Positions 1 through 5,784 are shown, numbered from the stretch's first letter. The stretch: 5,873 nucleotides of DNA from an uncultured Clostridia bacterium (GCA_947165115.1 CAMUZD010000116.1:1-5873); one strand, 5' to 3'. Numbers and translations are program-made. The notes: generated by a model not told the origin, from the sequence alone.

Positions 1-413
1 TTATATGTCAGGCCTTCTTCGGCGGCAAACTGTTCCTGGAGCGCCGCCTGCTTCAATATGAGCTCATCTCTGTTTTCGGGATTTGATTCGAGCAGTCGCG
101 AGATTCTTTCAATCTCGATTTCGGTTTCAATAAGATGGGTAAAAGAAGTCAGGGCCTCGTCATAAACCGTTCTGACGGAGCCTGCGCAGGCGTGCTGCTC
201 AAGATATCCTATTTTTGTGGTTTTTGAAATGAAAACGGCGCCGTCCGTCGGCTCGAGCTGACCGGTGATTATCTTGAAAATCGTGGTTTTTCCGGTTCCG
301 TTCGCTCCGATGAGGCCTACGAAATCCCGCTCGCCGATGTCAAATGAAACATCGTCAAAGAGGAGATTGCCGCCGAATTCCATTCTGAGCTTCTGTATGC
401 CTGCAATTATCAT
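1..413 (-). CDS. ABC-F family ATPase, N-terminal part (cut by left window edge)
   Basis: The visible 137 codons encode the start of the first ATP-binding cassette of an ABC-F protein. These are soluble, duplicated ATPases without membrane domains that act on the ribosome in translation or antibiotic protection. Seen: an FGG...LFDDVSFDIG start typical of the first cassette, a Walker A at residues 36-44 (GANGTGKTT), and a Q-loop in IGYLEQ with Gln73. A charged helical stretch follows (about 90-132), as in the helical insertions of YdiF/EttA-like members. Family proteins are usually about 500-650 residues, so the second cassette, the inter-domain linker and both signature motifs lie outside the window. 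The gene follows manA after only 3 nt (TGA TAA ATG on the minus strand), with no good Shine-Dalgarno site, so translation is probably coupled to manA. Assignment to ABC-F is firm; the subfamily (YdiF-like or resistance type) cannot be decided from this fragment. Confidence 0.9.
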   Translation of the reverse strand, partial: MIIAGIQKLRMEFGGNLLFDDVSFDIGERDFVGLIGANGTGKTTIFKIITGQLEPTDGAVFISKTTKIGYLEQHACAGSVRTVYDEALTSFTHLIETEIEIERISRLLESNPENRDELILKQAALQEQFAAEEGLTY

Positions 414-416
414 TTA

Positions 417-1361
417 TCAGATTTCCGTTTCGAGTATTTGTAATTTGCCTTCTATCGTGAAGTCACCCATACCTGCAGGGATGAAGATACTGTCGCCCTT
501 TTTGATTTCAAGCGTTTCTCTGCCGCAGACGAGAGTCCCTTCGCCCGACATTATCAGCAGGGAAACGAAGGAGTCATCAGTTGCTGTGCCGGTGAATATG
601 CCGTCAACATCGTATTTATGCACCTTGAAAAGGTCGCAGTCCGCGAGGAGCGATTCGTCGCCGTCTTTTGAAAAATCGGGCTGTGAATAGGGCTCGGTTT
701 TTGTAACCTCAACGGCATCCGCAACATGCAGTTCGCGGGGACTGCCGTCCTTGCCGATACGGTTATAGTCAAATATGCGGTAGGTTGTGTTGCTGCTCTC
801 CTGAACCTCGGCGAGCAGAACTCCTTTGCAAATGGCGTGGAGCGTGCCGGCTTCGATGAAGAAGAAATCACCGGGTTTAACGAACACTCTGCCAAGCTTG
901 TCAACGAGCGAGCCGTCTTCAATCGAGGCTTTGAATTCATCCTTTGAAATGCTCTCATTGAAGCCGAGCAGGAGCGACGCGCCCTCCTCGCAGTCGATTA
1001 TATACCAGCATTCGGTCTTGCTGCGTCCCCTGCCGGTCTTTTCACAGTATTCTTTGGTAGGATGCACCTGAATTGACAGATCATCCATAGCATCGATGAA
1101 TTTTATCAAAACAGGAAACTCGGAGAATTTTTCAATATTCCTGCCGCACCAATCGGGCGAAACGCCTACAACTTCGGAGAGCGGTCTGCCCGCAAATTCG
1201 CCGTTTGTGACAAGGCTCGGGCCCATATCGAGGCAGGAGAGCATCCAGCCCTCTGCAGCGTTTGATTTCTCGGTCTCGACGCCGAAATCATTTATAAGTT
1301 TTCTTCCGCCCCAGATTGTTTCGGAGACATAGGGCGCGAGCTTCAGAATATATTCAGACAT
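417..1361 (-). CDS. manA: Mannose-6-phosphate isomerase, class I (short Bacillus type)
   Basis: A 314-residue cytoplasmic zinc enzyme interconverting mannose-6-phosphate and fructose-6-phosphate, which feeds mannose catabolism or GDP-mannose synthesis. Seen: YVSETIWGGRKL at the N-terminus, QVHP (Gln98, His100), TECWYIID (Glu117), AGTLHAICKG (His175) and the later NTTYRIFDYNR segment with Arg195. These match the metal ligands and catalytic Arg of the cupin-fold type I isomerases. The length fits the short Firmicute form (about 315) rather than the longer enteric form. The frame is open for 46 more codons upstream, but the start at 1361 is preferred. It begins with the family's usual N-terminus, has AAAGGGA about 8-9 nt upstream, and the upstream codons overlap the promoter. 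First gene of an operon with the ABC-F gene. It is divergent from the polysaccharide genes and could supply them, but an unrelated small gene lies between, so the link is inference. Confidence 0.95.
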   Translation of the reverse strand: MSEYILKLAPYVSETIWGGRKLINDFGVETEKSNAAEGWMLSCLDMGPSLVTNGEFAGRPLSEVVGVSPDWCGRNIEKFSEFPVLIKFIDAMDDLSIQVHPTKEYCEKTGRGRSKTECWYIIDCEEGASLLLGFNESISKDEFKASIEDGSLVDKLGRVFVKPGDFFFIEAGTLHAICKGVLLAEVQESSNTTYRIFDYNRIGKDGSPRELHVADAVEVTKTEPYSQPDFSKDGDESLLADCDLFKVHKYDVDGIFTGTATDDSFVSLLIMSGEGTLVCGRETLEIKKGDSIFIPAGMGDFTIEGKLQILETEI

Positions 1362-1384
1362 AGCAACATCCCTTTCGAATTCTA

Positions 1385-1413
1385 AGTATAACATAATAGA
1401 ACGAAATTTTCCA
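1385..1413 (-). promoter_or_regulatory. Probable sigma-A promoter for manA
   Basis: Read on the minus strand, TGGAAA (1413-1408, 4 of 6 to the -35 consensus) is followed after exactly 17 bp by TATACT (1390-1385, 5 of 6 to -10). Transcription would begin near 1378, giving a leader of about 17 nt that just holds the AAAGGGA ribosome site at about 1370-1377. The short leader leaves no room for a riboswitch. The surrounding DNA is AT-rich. An alternative -10 (TATTAT, 1398-1393) has a poor -35. Confidence 0.5.
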
Positions 1414-1487
1414 CTAAAAGAATATATATTTTGAAAGGGAGTTTTATCGGACACCGGAAAGCGCATAATTATCTTGTAAGTGAACGG

Positions 1488-1513
1488 GATGTAAAACATC
1501 TGTGAACTTCACA
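1488..1513. promoter_or_regulatory. Two adjacent small inverted repeats, possible operator
   Basis: Between the manA promoter and the small plus-strand gene lie GATGT-AAA-ACATC (1488-1500) and the perfect 13-nt palindrome TGTGAA-C-TTCACA (1501-1513), directly abutting. The hexamer GTGAAC also occurs at 1480-1485 and 1502-1507, a 22-bp offset or about two helical turns. This arrangement would suit a dimeric DNA-binding protein serving the divergent promoters. No regulator can be named, and palindromes of this size can occur by chance. Confidence 0.25.
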
Positions 1514-1550
1514 CCCGGGCTGCAACAAAAATAAAAAGAAACAACACTGA

Positions 1551-1576
1551 TGAGCGGATGGAGAAAATACCGCTCA
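1551..1576 (+). promoter_or_regulatory. Leader hairpin just before the ribosome site of the small Cys-rich gene
   Basis: TGAGCGG (1551-1557) and CCGCTCA (1570-1576) are perfect 7-nt complementary arms around a 12-nt loop. The stem ends a few bases before the putative ribosome site AAGGAT (1581-1586) of the gene starting at 1596. It could stabilise the transcript or affect ribosome access. There is no T-tract, so it is not an intrinsic terminator. Confidence 0.35.
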
Positions 1577-1595
1577 ACGAAAGGATGGCTGAATT

Positions 1596-1796
1596 ATGAA
1601 AATCTGGTGTCTCAAATGCGGAAGTCTGATAACTCAGACAAACGACTGCGAAAAACGCGAAACGCTCTGCCCCTGCTGCAGCGAAAGATTAGCCTACTCC
1701 GTGAGCGGAGACGAGGCTTATATCGCCTGCCTCAACTATGACCTGAGCGTGAATAACGAGCTCAGGGTAGTGGGAAGTTATATGTCGGCAGGTTAA
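1596..1796 (+). CDS. Small Cys-rich (zinc-ribbon-like) protein, 66 aa, function unknown
   Basis: A short protein I do not recognise. Seen: a CLKCG knuckle (Cys5, Cys8), a lone Cys18, then CPCC (Cys25, 27, 28) and a further Cys45. The CxxC...CPxC pattern over about 24 residues is what a small zinc ribbon or rubredoxin-like fold would show, although the second pair is tight. No signal peptide or membrane segment is present, so it is probably cytoplasmic. AAGGAT lies 9 nt before the ATG, and a leader hairpin (1551-1576) lies just ahead. The gene is followed after about 20 nt by a strong intrinsic terminator in the same direction, which supports it being a real transcribed unit. It stands alone, divergent from manA and upstream of the polysaccharide operon. 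A longer open frame at 1550-1741 overlaps it in another phase, but its Arg/Leu-rich product looks like a shadow. Confidence 0.6.
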   Translation: MKIWCLKCGSLITQTNDCEKRETLCPCCSERLAYSVSGDEAYIACLNYDLSVNNELRVVGSYMSAG

Positions 1797-1817
1797 AACC
1801 AAAAAGAGCATAATGAA

Positions 1818-1847
1818 AGGGCACGGAATTCCGTGCCCTCTTTTTTT
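1818..1847 (+). terminator. Strong rho-independent terminator
   Basis: AGGGCACGG and CCGTGCCCT form a perfect 9-bp GC-rich stem with an AATT loop (1818-1839), followed after one C by seven T residues (1841-1847). It ends the transcript of the small Cys-rich gene about 20 nt after its stop codon and insulates the downstream polysaccharide promoter. Confidence 0.9.
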
Positions 1848-1864
1848 ATGATTGATTATGCCGT

Positions 1865-1910
1865 TATGCTCCGCATATCCTTGTTGCGGGCGGATGATAT
1901 CCGCCCCTAC
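1865..1910. repeat. Palindromic intergenic repeat (GGGCGGAT...ATCCGCCC type)
   Basis: GGGCGGAT-GAT-ATCCGCCC (1888-1906) is a perfect 8-bp inverted repeat, continuing into CCTAC. A smaller one, TATGC-TCC-GCATA (1865-1877), lies immediately to its left. On the minus strand the core reads GTAGGGGCGGATATCATCCGCCC, a form I recall as a dispersed non-coding repeat between genes in gut Clostridia (recollection, not searched). The 91-codon minus-strand frame across it is a read-through of the repeat, not a gene. Confidence 0.6.
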
Positions 1911-1971
1911 GAAAATGCGATAATTCAAATGCGAGGTTGGTTTGAAAATCAGTATAATCAACAAAACCGCA

Positions 1972-1995
1972 ATTACTGATTACTCATTACTAATT
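1972..1995. repeat. 7-bp tandem repeat, about 3.4 copies
   Basis: ATTACTG, ATTACTC and ATTACTA follow each other, then ATT: a 7-bp period with only the last base of each unit changing. It lies between the palindromic repeat and the promoter of the polysaccharide operon. Slipped-strand copy-number change is possible, but it is about 20 bp upstream of the -35 box, so any effect on expression is speculative. Confidence 0.6.
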
Positions 1996-2016
1996 TCTTT
2001 TTGCTTCATTGCTCTA

Positions 2017-2045
2017 TTGATTTATTAATTTTAATATAGTATAAT
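2017..2045 (+). promoter_or_regulatory. Sigma-A promoter of the polysaccharide operon
   Basis: TTGATT (2017-2022) and a perfect TATAAT (2040-2045) are separated by 17 bp in AT-rich DNA. The start would be near 2052, leaving a leader of about 23 nt that carries the strong ribosome site GGAGG (2063-2067), 7 nt before the ATG at 2075. No attenuator or riboswitch fits in this leader. Confidence 0.75.
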
Positions 2046-2074
2046 AAAAGGACAAATATGACGGAGGTGGGAAA

Positions 2075-3505
2075 ATGAGCACGCGCAAAGACAACGGAAT
2101 GAAAAAGCATTTTGACTTTCTGCTTATTGATATTATTACTCTGCTCGTTTCGTTTGCCCTCTCCTACCGCATCAAATTCGGCGATTTCGGTTTTCTCAAA
2201 AGCGAGACCTGGCTGCCGCTTATTCTCATAATCGCGCTGGTCCAGGCGGTTATCTGCCTCTTCTCAAATCCCTATCTGCATATTCTCACCCGCCCGTATT
2301 ATGAGGAAATCCTCAGGAGCCTGATTCTCACCTTCTATAATCTCGTGGCCGTTTCGGTCGTTTTCTATATCTTCAAAATCGGCACGGTTTTCTCGCGGCA
2401 GACGGTTCTTTTGATGTTTATCTTCTATTTCGCGCTGTCGCTGATTCTCAAATGCCTCTGGAAATGGCTGATAAAGGCTAAAAAAATACGCCCGCTCAAC
2501 GCGAAAAAGACGAATCTGCTTATCGTCGCTCCCCCTTCGGGCGCAGAGGAAATTATCGCGAACGCGCTCGCCGGCGATGCCGATGAATTCGAGCTCAGAG
2601 CTGTCTGTTTCACGGGCGAAGGCGGATGTGCTCTCCCTGAAGGCGTTCACTCATTCAGCGGAATTGAAAAGCTCGCGGAGTACGCTGTTTCGGGCGCTGT
2701 TGACGAGGTCCTTATAGCCGCTGATCCCGGCTCGATACCGCCCGGAGTCTTCGATACGCTTATCCGCAACGATATTCCGCTTCATTTTTCGCTCGATTCC
2801 CTGCTCGGCTTCGCCTCCGAAAACTACGCGGTTGACTCGGTCGGTGTTCATAATACTCTCTCGGTCGGCAAATACGAATTCACTCAGGGGCAGACGGTTT
2901 ATCTCGGTGTGAAGCGGGTTATCGATATTCTCGCAGGTCTGCTCGGAATGATAATCCTACTGCCGGTCGCGGCGGCCGTCAAGCTCGCCTACCTTCTCGG
3001 CGGAGACAGGGCAAAAATCCTTTACAGACAAAACAGAATCGGCAAAAACGGCAAGCCGATTAAAATCTATAAATTCCGCACTATGGTCCCTAACGCCGAC
3101 GAGAAGCTCAAAGAGCTCCTCAAAGACGAAAAATACCGCGCTGAATGGGAAGCAAATCAGAAACTCGCCGACGACCCGCGCATCACGAAAATTGGCAGAA
3201 TTCTCAGGAAAACCTCGATAGACGAGCTGCCGCAGCTGATAAACGTCCTTAGGGGCGATATGTCCGTAGTCGGCCCGCGCCCGCTCGTTGACGGCGAACT
3301 CGAAGCGCACGGCGGCATGAAAATCTATCAGCAGGTAAAGCCGGGAATCACGGGCTGGTGGGGCTGCAACGGCAGGTCGAATATCTCCTACCGAGAGCGC
3401 CTCGAACTCGAATACTATTATGTCCGCAATTTCTCGGTCTATCTCGATTTCCTCTGCGTGCTGAGAACGGCCCTGACAGTGGTGAGCAGAAAAGGGGCGG
3501 AGTGA
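2075..3505 (+). CDS. Polyprenyl-phosphate sugar-1-phosphate transferase (WcaJ/CpsE-type initiating enzyme)
   Basis: A 476-residue membrane enzyme predicted to move a sugar-1-phosphate from a nucleotide sugar to undecaprenyl phosphate, the first step of a lipid-linked polysaccharide unit. Seen: four hydrophobic segments (about 12-32, 46-64, 79-100, 108-132) and a soluble middle domain (about 145-260) resembling the nucleotide-binding-like fold of this family. A membrane hairpin at about 282-308 leads into the catalytic bacterial sugar transferase domain. Its hallmarks are YRQNRIGKNGKPI, KFRTM (333-337), DPRIT (367-371), the Asp383-Glu384 pair in KTSIDELPQL, GDMSVVGPRP (394-403), KPGITGWW and a final RLELEYYYVRN...YLDF block. 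The length fits the large five-segment class. The sugar (glucose, galactose or an amino sugar) cannot be read from sequence. It is first in its operon, and its stop overlaps the next start by one base. GC is clearly higher than in the following genes. Confidence 0.93.
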   Translation: MSTRKDNGMKKHFDFLLIDIITLLVSFALSYRIKFGDFGFLKSETWLPLILIIALVQAVICLFSNPYLHILTRPYYEEILRSLILTFYNLVAVSVVFYIFKIGTVFSRQTVLLMFIFYFALSLILKCLWKWLIKAKKIRPLNAKKTNLLIVAPPSGAEEIIANALAGDADEFELRAVCFTGEGGCALPEGVHSFSGIEKLAEYAVSGAVDEVLIAADPGSIPPGVFDTLIRNDIPLHFSLDSLLGFASENYAVDSVGVHNTLSVGKYEFTQGQTVYLGVKRVIDILAGLLGMIILLPVAAAVKLAYLLGGDRAKILYRQNRIGKNGKPIKIYKFRTMVPNADEKLKELLKDEKYRAEWEANQKLADDPRITKIGRILRKTSIDELPQLINVLRGDMSVVGPRPLVDGELEAHGGMKIYQQVKPGITGWWGCNGRSNISYRERLELEYYYVRNFSVYLDFLCVLRTALTVVSRKGAE

Positions 3506-4272
3506 TGGGAACTGAAAACTTCGGCCTCATAAGTATAATTATGGCGGCATACAACGCCGAAAATACCGTCGGGTTCGCTGTTGAATCCGTTCTGAATCAA
3601 ACATATAAGAATTTCGAATTAATTATCGTCAATGATTGCTCAAAGGATAACACCGAATCTATCGTTCAATCCTATACAGCGAAAGACAATCGCATTAAAC
3701 TTATCTCAAACGAAAAGAATCTCGGCGTTTCGCTTACCAGACTTGAGGCGCTCAAAAACTGCTCGGGCGAATGGGTTGCAATTCTTGACAGTGACGATGC
3801 CTGGATGCCCGAAAAACTTGAAAAGCAGATAGAATTGCAGCGAAGCAAAAACGCAGAGGTAATTTTCACCGGCGTAAAATACATTGATTCAGAAGGCGAA
3901 AGCCTCGACTGGGAACTCAAAGTCCCCGAAGAAATCGGCTATAAAAAACTGCTGAAGCAGAATCTGATTGCAAATCCTTCCGCTCTGGTGCGTAAAGAAT
4001 TATACTCAGATTTTTACGCAATCGGCGATGATATGCATGAGGACTTTGCCGTATGGCTAGGAATCCTGAAATCGGGAATTACCGCTTATGCAGTCACGCA
4101 GCCTCTTACTGTCGTGAGGATTTCCCGGAATTCCAAATCCGGCAATAAATTCAAGTCCGCTGTAATGAACTGGAAAACCTACAGATATATGGGCATGAAT
4201 GTAATTGAATCGGCCTATTATATGATATGGTATGCAGTCAACGGCATAATGAAATATAAAAATCTGAAGTGA
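3505..4272 (+). CDS. GT2 family glycosyltransferase (GT-A fold), 255 aa
   Basis: A cytoplasmic-face glycosyltransferase expected to add a sugar to the lipid-linked intermediate. Seen: the family start LISIIMAAYNAENTV (8-22), SVLNQTYKNFELIIVNDCSKDNT (28-50), the nucleotide/metal motif DSDD at 95-98 in WVAILDSDDAW, and an acceptor-side HEDFAVW (178-184) with the probable catalytic-base Glu/Asp. A hydrophobic stretch near the C-terminus (about 235-248) may help membrane attachment. The frame is open 49 codons further upstream, but those overlap the previous gene and look unlike protein. The ATG at 3505 shares one base with the preceding stop (TGATG), has AAGGGG about 8 nt upstream, and begins at the usual family N-terminus. 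It overlaps the next gene by 4 nt if that starts at GTG 4269. Donor and acceptor sugars are unknown. Confidence 0.93.
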   Translation: MGTENFGLISIIMAAYNAENTVGFAVESVLNQTYKNFELIIVNDCSKDNTESIVQSYTAKDNRIKLISNEKNLGVSLTRLEALKNCSGEWVAILDSDDAWMPEKLEKQIELQRSKNAEVIFTGVKYIDSEGESLDWELKVPEEIGYKKLLKQNLIANPSALVRKELYSDFYAIGDDMHEDFAVWLGILKSGITAYAVTQPLTVVRISRNSKSGNKFKSAVMNWKTYRYMGMNVIESAYYMIWYAVNGIMKYKNLK

Positions 4273-5222
4273 GTGGTTATCTATTGAATAATGAGTTAAT
4301 ATCTGTCATAGTTCCGGTTTACAAAGTTGAAGAATATCTTGAATTATGTCTTGACAGTATCATTTCTCAGACATATACCAATCTTGAGATTATCCTTGTT
4401 GATGACGGCTCGCCGGATAACTGCGGAAAAATCTGCGATGAATACGCGGAAAAAGACCCGCGCATAAAGGTTATCCATCAGGAGAACGGCGGCTTATCCG
4501 CCGCGCGTAATGCCGGACTGGATATTGCAACGGGCGATTATATCGGGTTCGTTGACAGCGATGATTACATAGAATCAAATTATTATGAAGAGCTTATTAA
4601 ATCTATCAAGAATTATAACTCCGAACAAGCAATATGTGGAGTCAGAAAGTTTGAACTTGAATCGAGAGCAATCTTTTATGGTAATAAATGCCTTTCAAAA
4701 GACGATTATTTGAAAGAACTGTTAAAGGAGGATGTTGCCTCCTATACGTGGAATAAACTATATAAAAAAGAGCTGTTTGACGGTATAATGTTTCCGGTAG
4801 GTGAATTGTTTGAGGATATTAAAACGCTTCATCTTTTAGGCGAAAAAACCAATTATGTTTCATTTACCGATAAATCATTTTACAATTACAGAATAAGGGA
4901 AAACTCAATCACGGCCGAGAATAAAGGCATAAAAGCAAAAGACTATTTGTCTGCAACACATAGCAGAACAGAAAGATATAAAGATACGAAATTCTATGTT
5001 TATGCTGTTGTCGGAGAATTCAGATGCTTGCGAGTAATAGTTTCGGATATGTCAGTATCCGACTTTAAAAGCAAAGACTATAATCGGTTACTTAAGGAAT
5101 CAAAACAATTATATAGGGTTTGCAGACATGAAATAAAAGGATTTCAAAAAGTTCTGTCTTATATATTCCTGCTGTCTCCGAGGCTATATCTGTTTTTAAA
5201 AAGAATATACTTACACGCTTAA
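4269..5222 (+). CDS. GT2 family glycosyltransferase (EpsJ/CpsI-like), 317 aa
   Basis: A second GT-A glycosyltransferase of the same operon. Seen: ISVIVPVYKVEEYLELCLDSI (11-31), ILVDDGSPDNCGKICDEYA, the GGLSAARNAGL segment (74-84), the DxD motif DSDD at 96-99 in GFVDSDDYI, WNKLYKKELF at about 161-170, and the FEDIKT acceptor-side motif (181-186). The Arg-rich hydrophobic tail (about 294-311) could lie on the membrane. The start is uncertain. GTG at 4269 gives the common 4-nt overlap (GTGA) but lacks a good ribosome site. TTG at 4284 would start MNNELISVIVPVY, nearer the family norm, with a weak GAGTGG upstream. Translational coupling fits either. The sequence is visibly more AT-rich than the first gene of the operon, consistent with later acquisition. 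Donor specificity is unknown. Confidence 0.93.
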   Translation: MSGYLLNNELISVIVPVYKVEEYLELCLDSIISQTYTNLEIILVDDGSPDNCGKICDEYAEKDPRIKVIHQENGGLSAARNAGLDIATGDYIGFVDSDDYIESNYYEELIKSIKNYNSEQAICGVRKFELESRAIFYGNKCLSKDDYLKELLKEDVASYTWNKLYKKELFDGIMFPVGELFEDIKTLHLLGEKTNYVSFTDKSFYNYRIRENSITAENKGIKAKDYLSATHSRTERYKDTKFYVYAVVGEFRCLRVIVSDMSVSDFKSKDYNRLLKESKQLYRVCRHEIKGFQKVLSYIFLLSPRLYLFLKRIYLHA

Positions 5223-5235
5223 GTATGGAGAATTT

Positions 5236-5349
5236 ATGATACCCAAAACAATACATTATTGCTGGTTTGGCGGGAATCCCCTACCGGAGCCGGCGCAAAA
5301 GTTCAAATCTAACTGAGAAAAAGTATATCCGAAAAAATCTATCGCTTAA
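5236..5349 (+). pseudogene. Remnant of GT32/OCH1-like glycosyltransferase, truncated by TGA and deletion
   Basis: From ATG 5236 the frame reads MIPKTIHYCWFGG-NPLPEPAQ, the hallmark N-terminus of bacterial GT32 (Gly_transf_sug) enzymes acting in capsule and O-antigen clusters. A good GGAG site lies 5 nt before the ATG and only 13 nt separate it from the preceding GT2 stop, so it was once a normal operon member. At codon 27 (5314-5316) there is TGA. Aligned without gaps to the family pattern A-x-K-C-x-x-S-W-x-K-Y-x-P, this is the conserved Trp position, and the frame after it (EKVYP) still fits. Resemblance ends a few codons later, with TAA at 5347, so nearly all of the usual roughly 230-280 residues are gone. 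Both a nonsense change and a 3' deletion are therefore inferred. Other genes here end in TGA, so UGA recoding is unlikely. Confidence 0.75.
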
Positions 5350-5362
5350 GGTCTAATACAAA

Positions 5363-5518
5363 ATGTATACAATAAAGAACATACTTAAAAATTCAATCTT
5401 ATATGCCCCGCTTAGTTTTGCAAAGCATTTTTTCAAGCGATGGTATCTTATGCTTTTTTATCATTTGTTCAATATTTTAAAGATTAAATCAAAAAGAATT
5501 GTGTTTTGCTCTTTTTTC
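5363..5518 (+). pseudogene. 5' fragment of a probable CDP-glycerol glycerophosphotransferase-like gene
   Basis: The first 52 codons from ATG 5363 read as a Lys-rich, hydrophobic N-terminus ending in KSKRIVFCSFF. This resembles the start of TagB/TagF-type CDP-glycerol glycerophosphotransferases, in which a basic/hydrophobic lead is followed by K-x-IVFxSF and then GKGYxDNPKYI. Those enzymes polymerise glycerol phosphate or add it to surface polymers. Here the family-like sequence stops at codon 52. The open frame runs on to 5659 as an Arg/Ala-rich tail encoded by the GC-rich element, surely not the native protein. Family members are several hundred residues long, so this is about a tenth of a gene. 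The ribosome site is weak (AAGG, 11 nt upstream). Identification from so short a piece is tentative; another surface-polymer transferase is possible. That it is a truncated gene is more certain than its name. Confidence 0.5.
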
Positions 5519-5765
5519 GCCCCGCAAACGTTCCGTTTGCGGGGGGCGCGGGGACAAGCACGACCGCCCGCGGTGCGGGGAGCAAGGAGCGCGAGGAGGG
5601 CACATATTCGTTTTCGCGTAGCGAAACGCCGGTGTTCAGCCGGCGAGAATCGTGCGTAGTGAGCCGCTTGCGGCGAACGTTGGCAGCAGGTCGAAAAGCG
5701 CAAAGATCAGCGCGGATGCGCCCGCAGCGATTTTCGGGCACCGCAACAGGATGGCGAGCGCGACC
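5519..5765. repeat. GC-rich multi-hairpin element of unknown type, non-coding
   Basis: Hand counting gives 158 G or C among 240 bases at 5521-5760 (66%), against 35 of 120 at 5401-5520 (29%). The left boundary is sharp, at 5518/5519. The stretch holds successive inverted repeats: CCCCGCAAACG/CGTTTGCGGGG (5520-5544, 11 bp, TTC loop), CCCGC/GCGGG (5567-5579), CG-TTT-CGC/GCG-AAA-CG with one bulge (5609-5628), CGCCGG/CCGGCG (5627-5645), GCCGC/GCGGC (5663-5674), GCGC/GCGC (5710-5721) and CGAAAA/TTTTCG (5692-5736). Two of these are preceded by GCGTAG-YGA, suggesting degenerate repeated units. Long open frames on both strands are explained by the lack of AT-rich stop codons. I see no transposase, and the right edge is approximate. 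It may be a dispersed palindromic repeat, a rearrangement scar or an assembly junction. Confidence 0.55.
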
Positions 5766-5784
5766 GCAAATTTTCTTTGTACCA

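Noticed and set aside
1362..1499. 46-codon N-terminal extension of manA
   Set aside because: It precedes the family's normal start, lacks its own ribosome site and overlaps the promoter and true ribosome site.
1550..1741. 63-codon plus-strand frame overlapping the small Cys-rich gene
   Set aside because: Its Arg/Leu/Lys-rich product has no recognisable motif, and it overlaps a better candidate with patterned cysteines.
1689..1964. 91-codon minus-strand frame
   Set aside because: It crosses a terminator and a palindromic repeat and overlaps the small gene; no ribosome site or motif supports it.
3358..3504. 49-codon upstream extension of the first GT2 gene
   Set aside because: It lies inside the preceding transferase gene in another frame and reads as an Arg/Pro-rich shadow; the ATG at 3505 fits the family start.
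5314..5316. UGA read as tryptophan (alternative genetic code)
   Set aside because: manA and both the first polysaccharide gene and first GT2 gene end in TGA at the expected lengths, and the GT32 frame meets TAA ten codons later anyway.
5520..5544. 11-bp GC hairpin as an intrinsic terminator
   Set aside because: The T-run (5512-5517) precedes the stem on the plus strand, and on the minus strand the stem is followed by A residues, so neither direction has the required U-tract.
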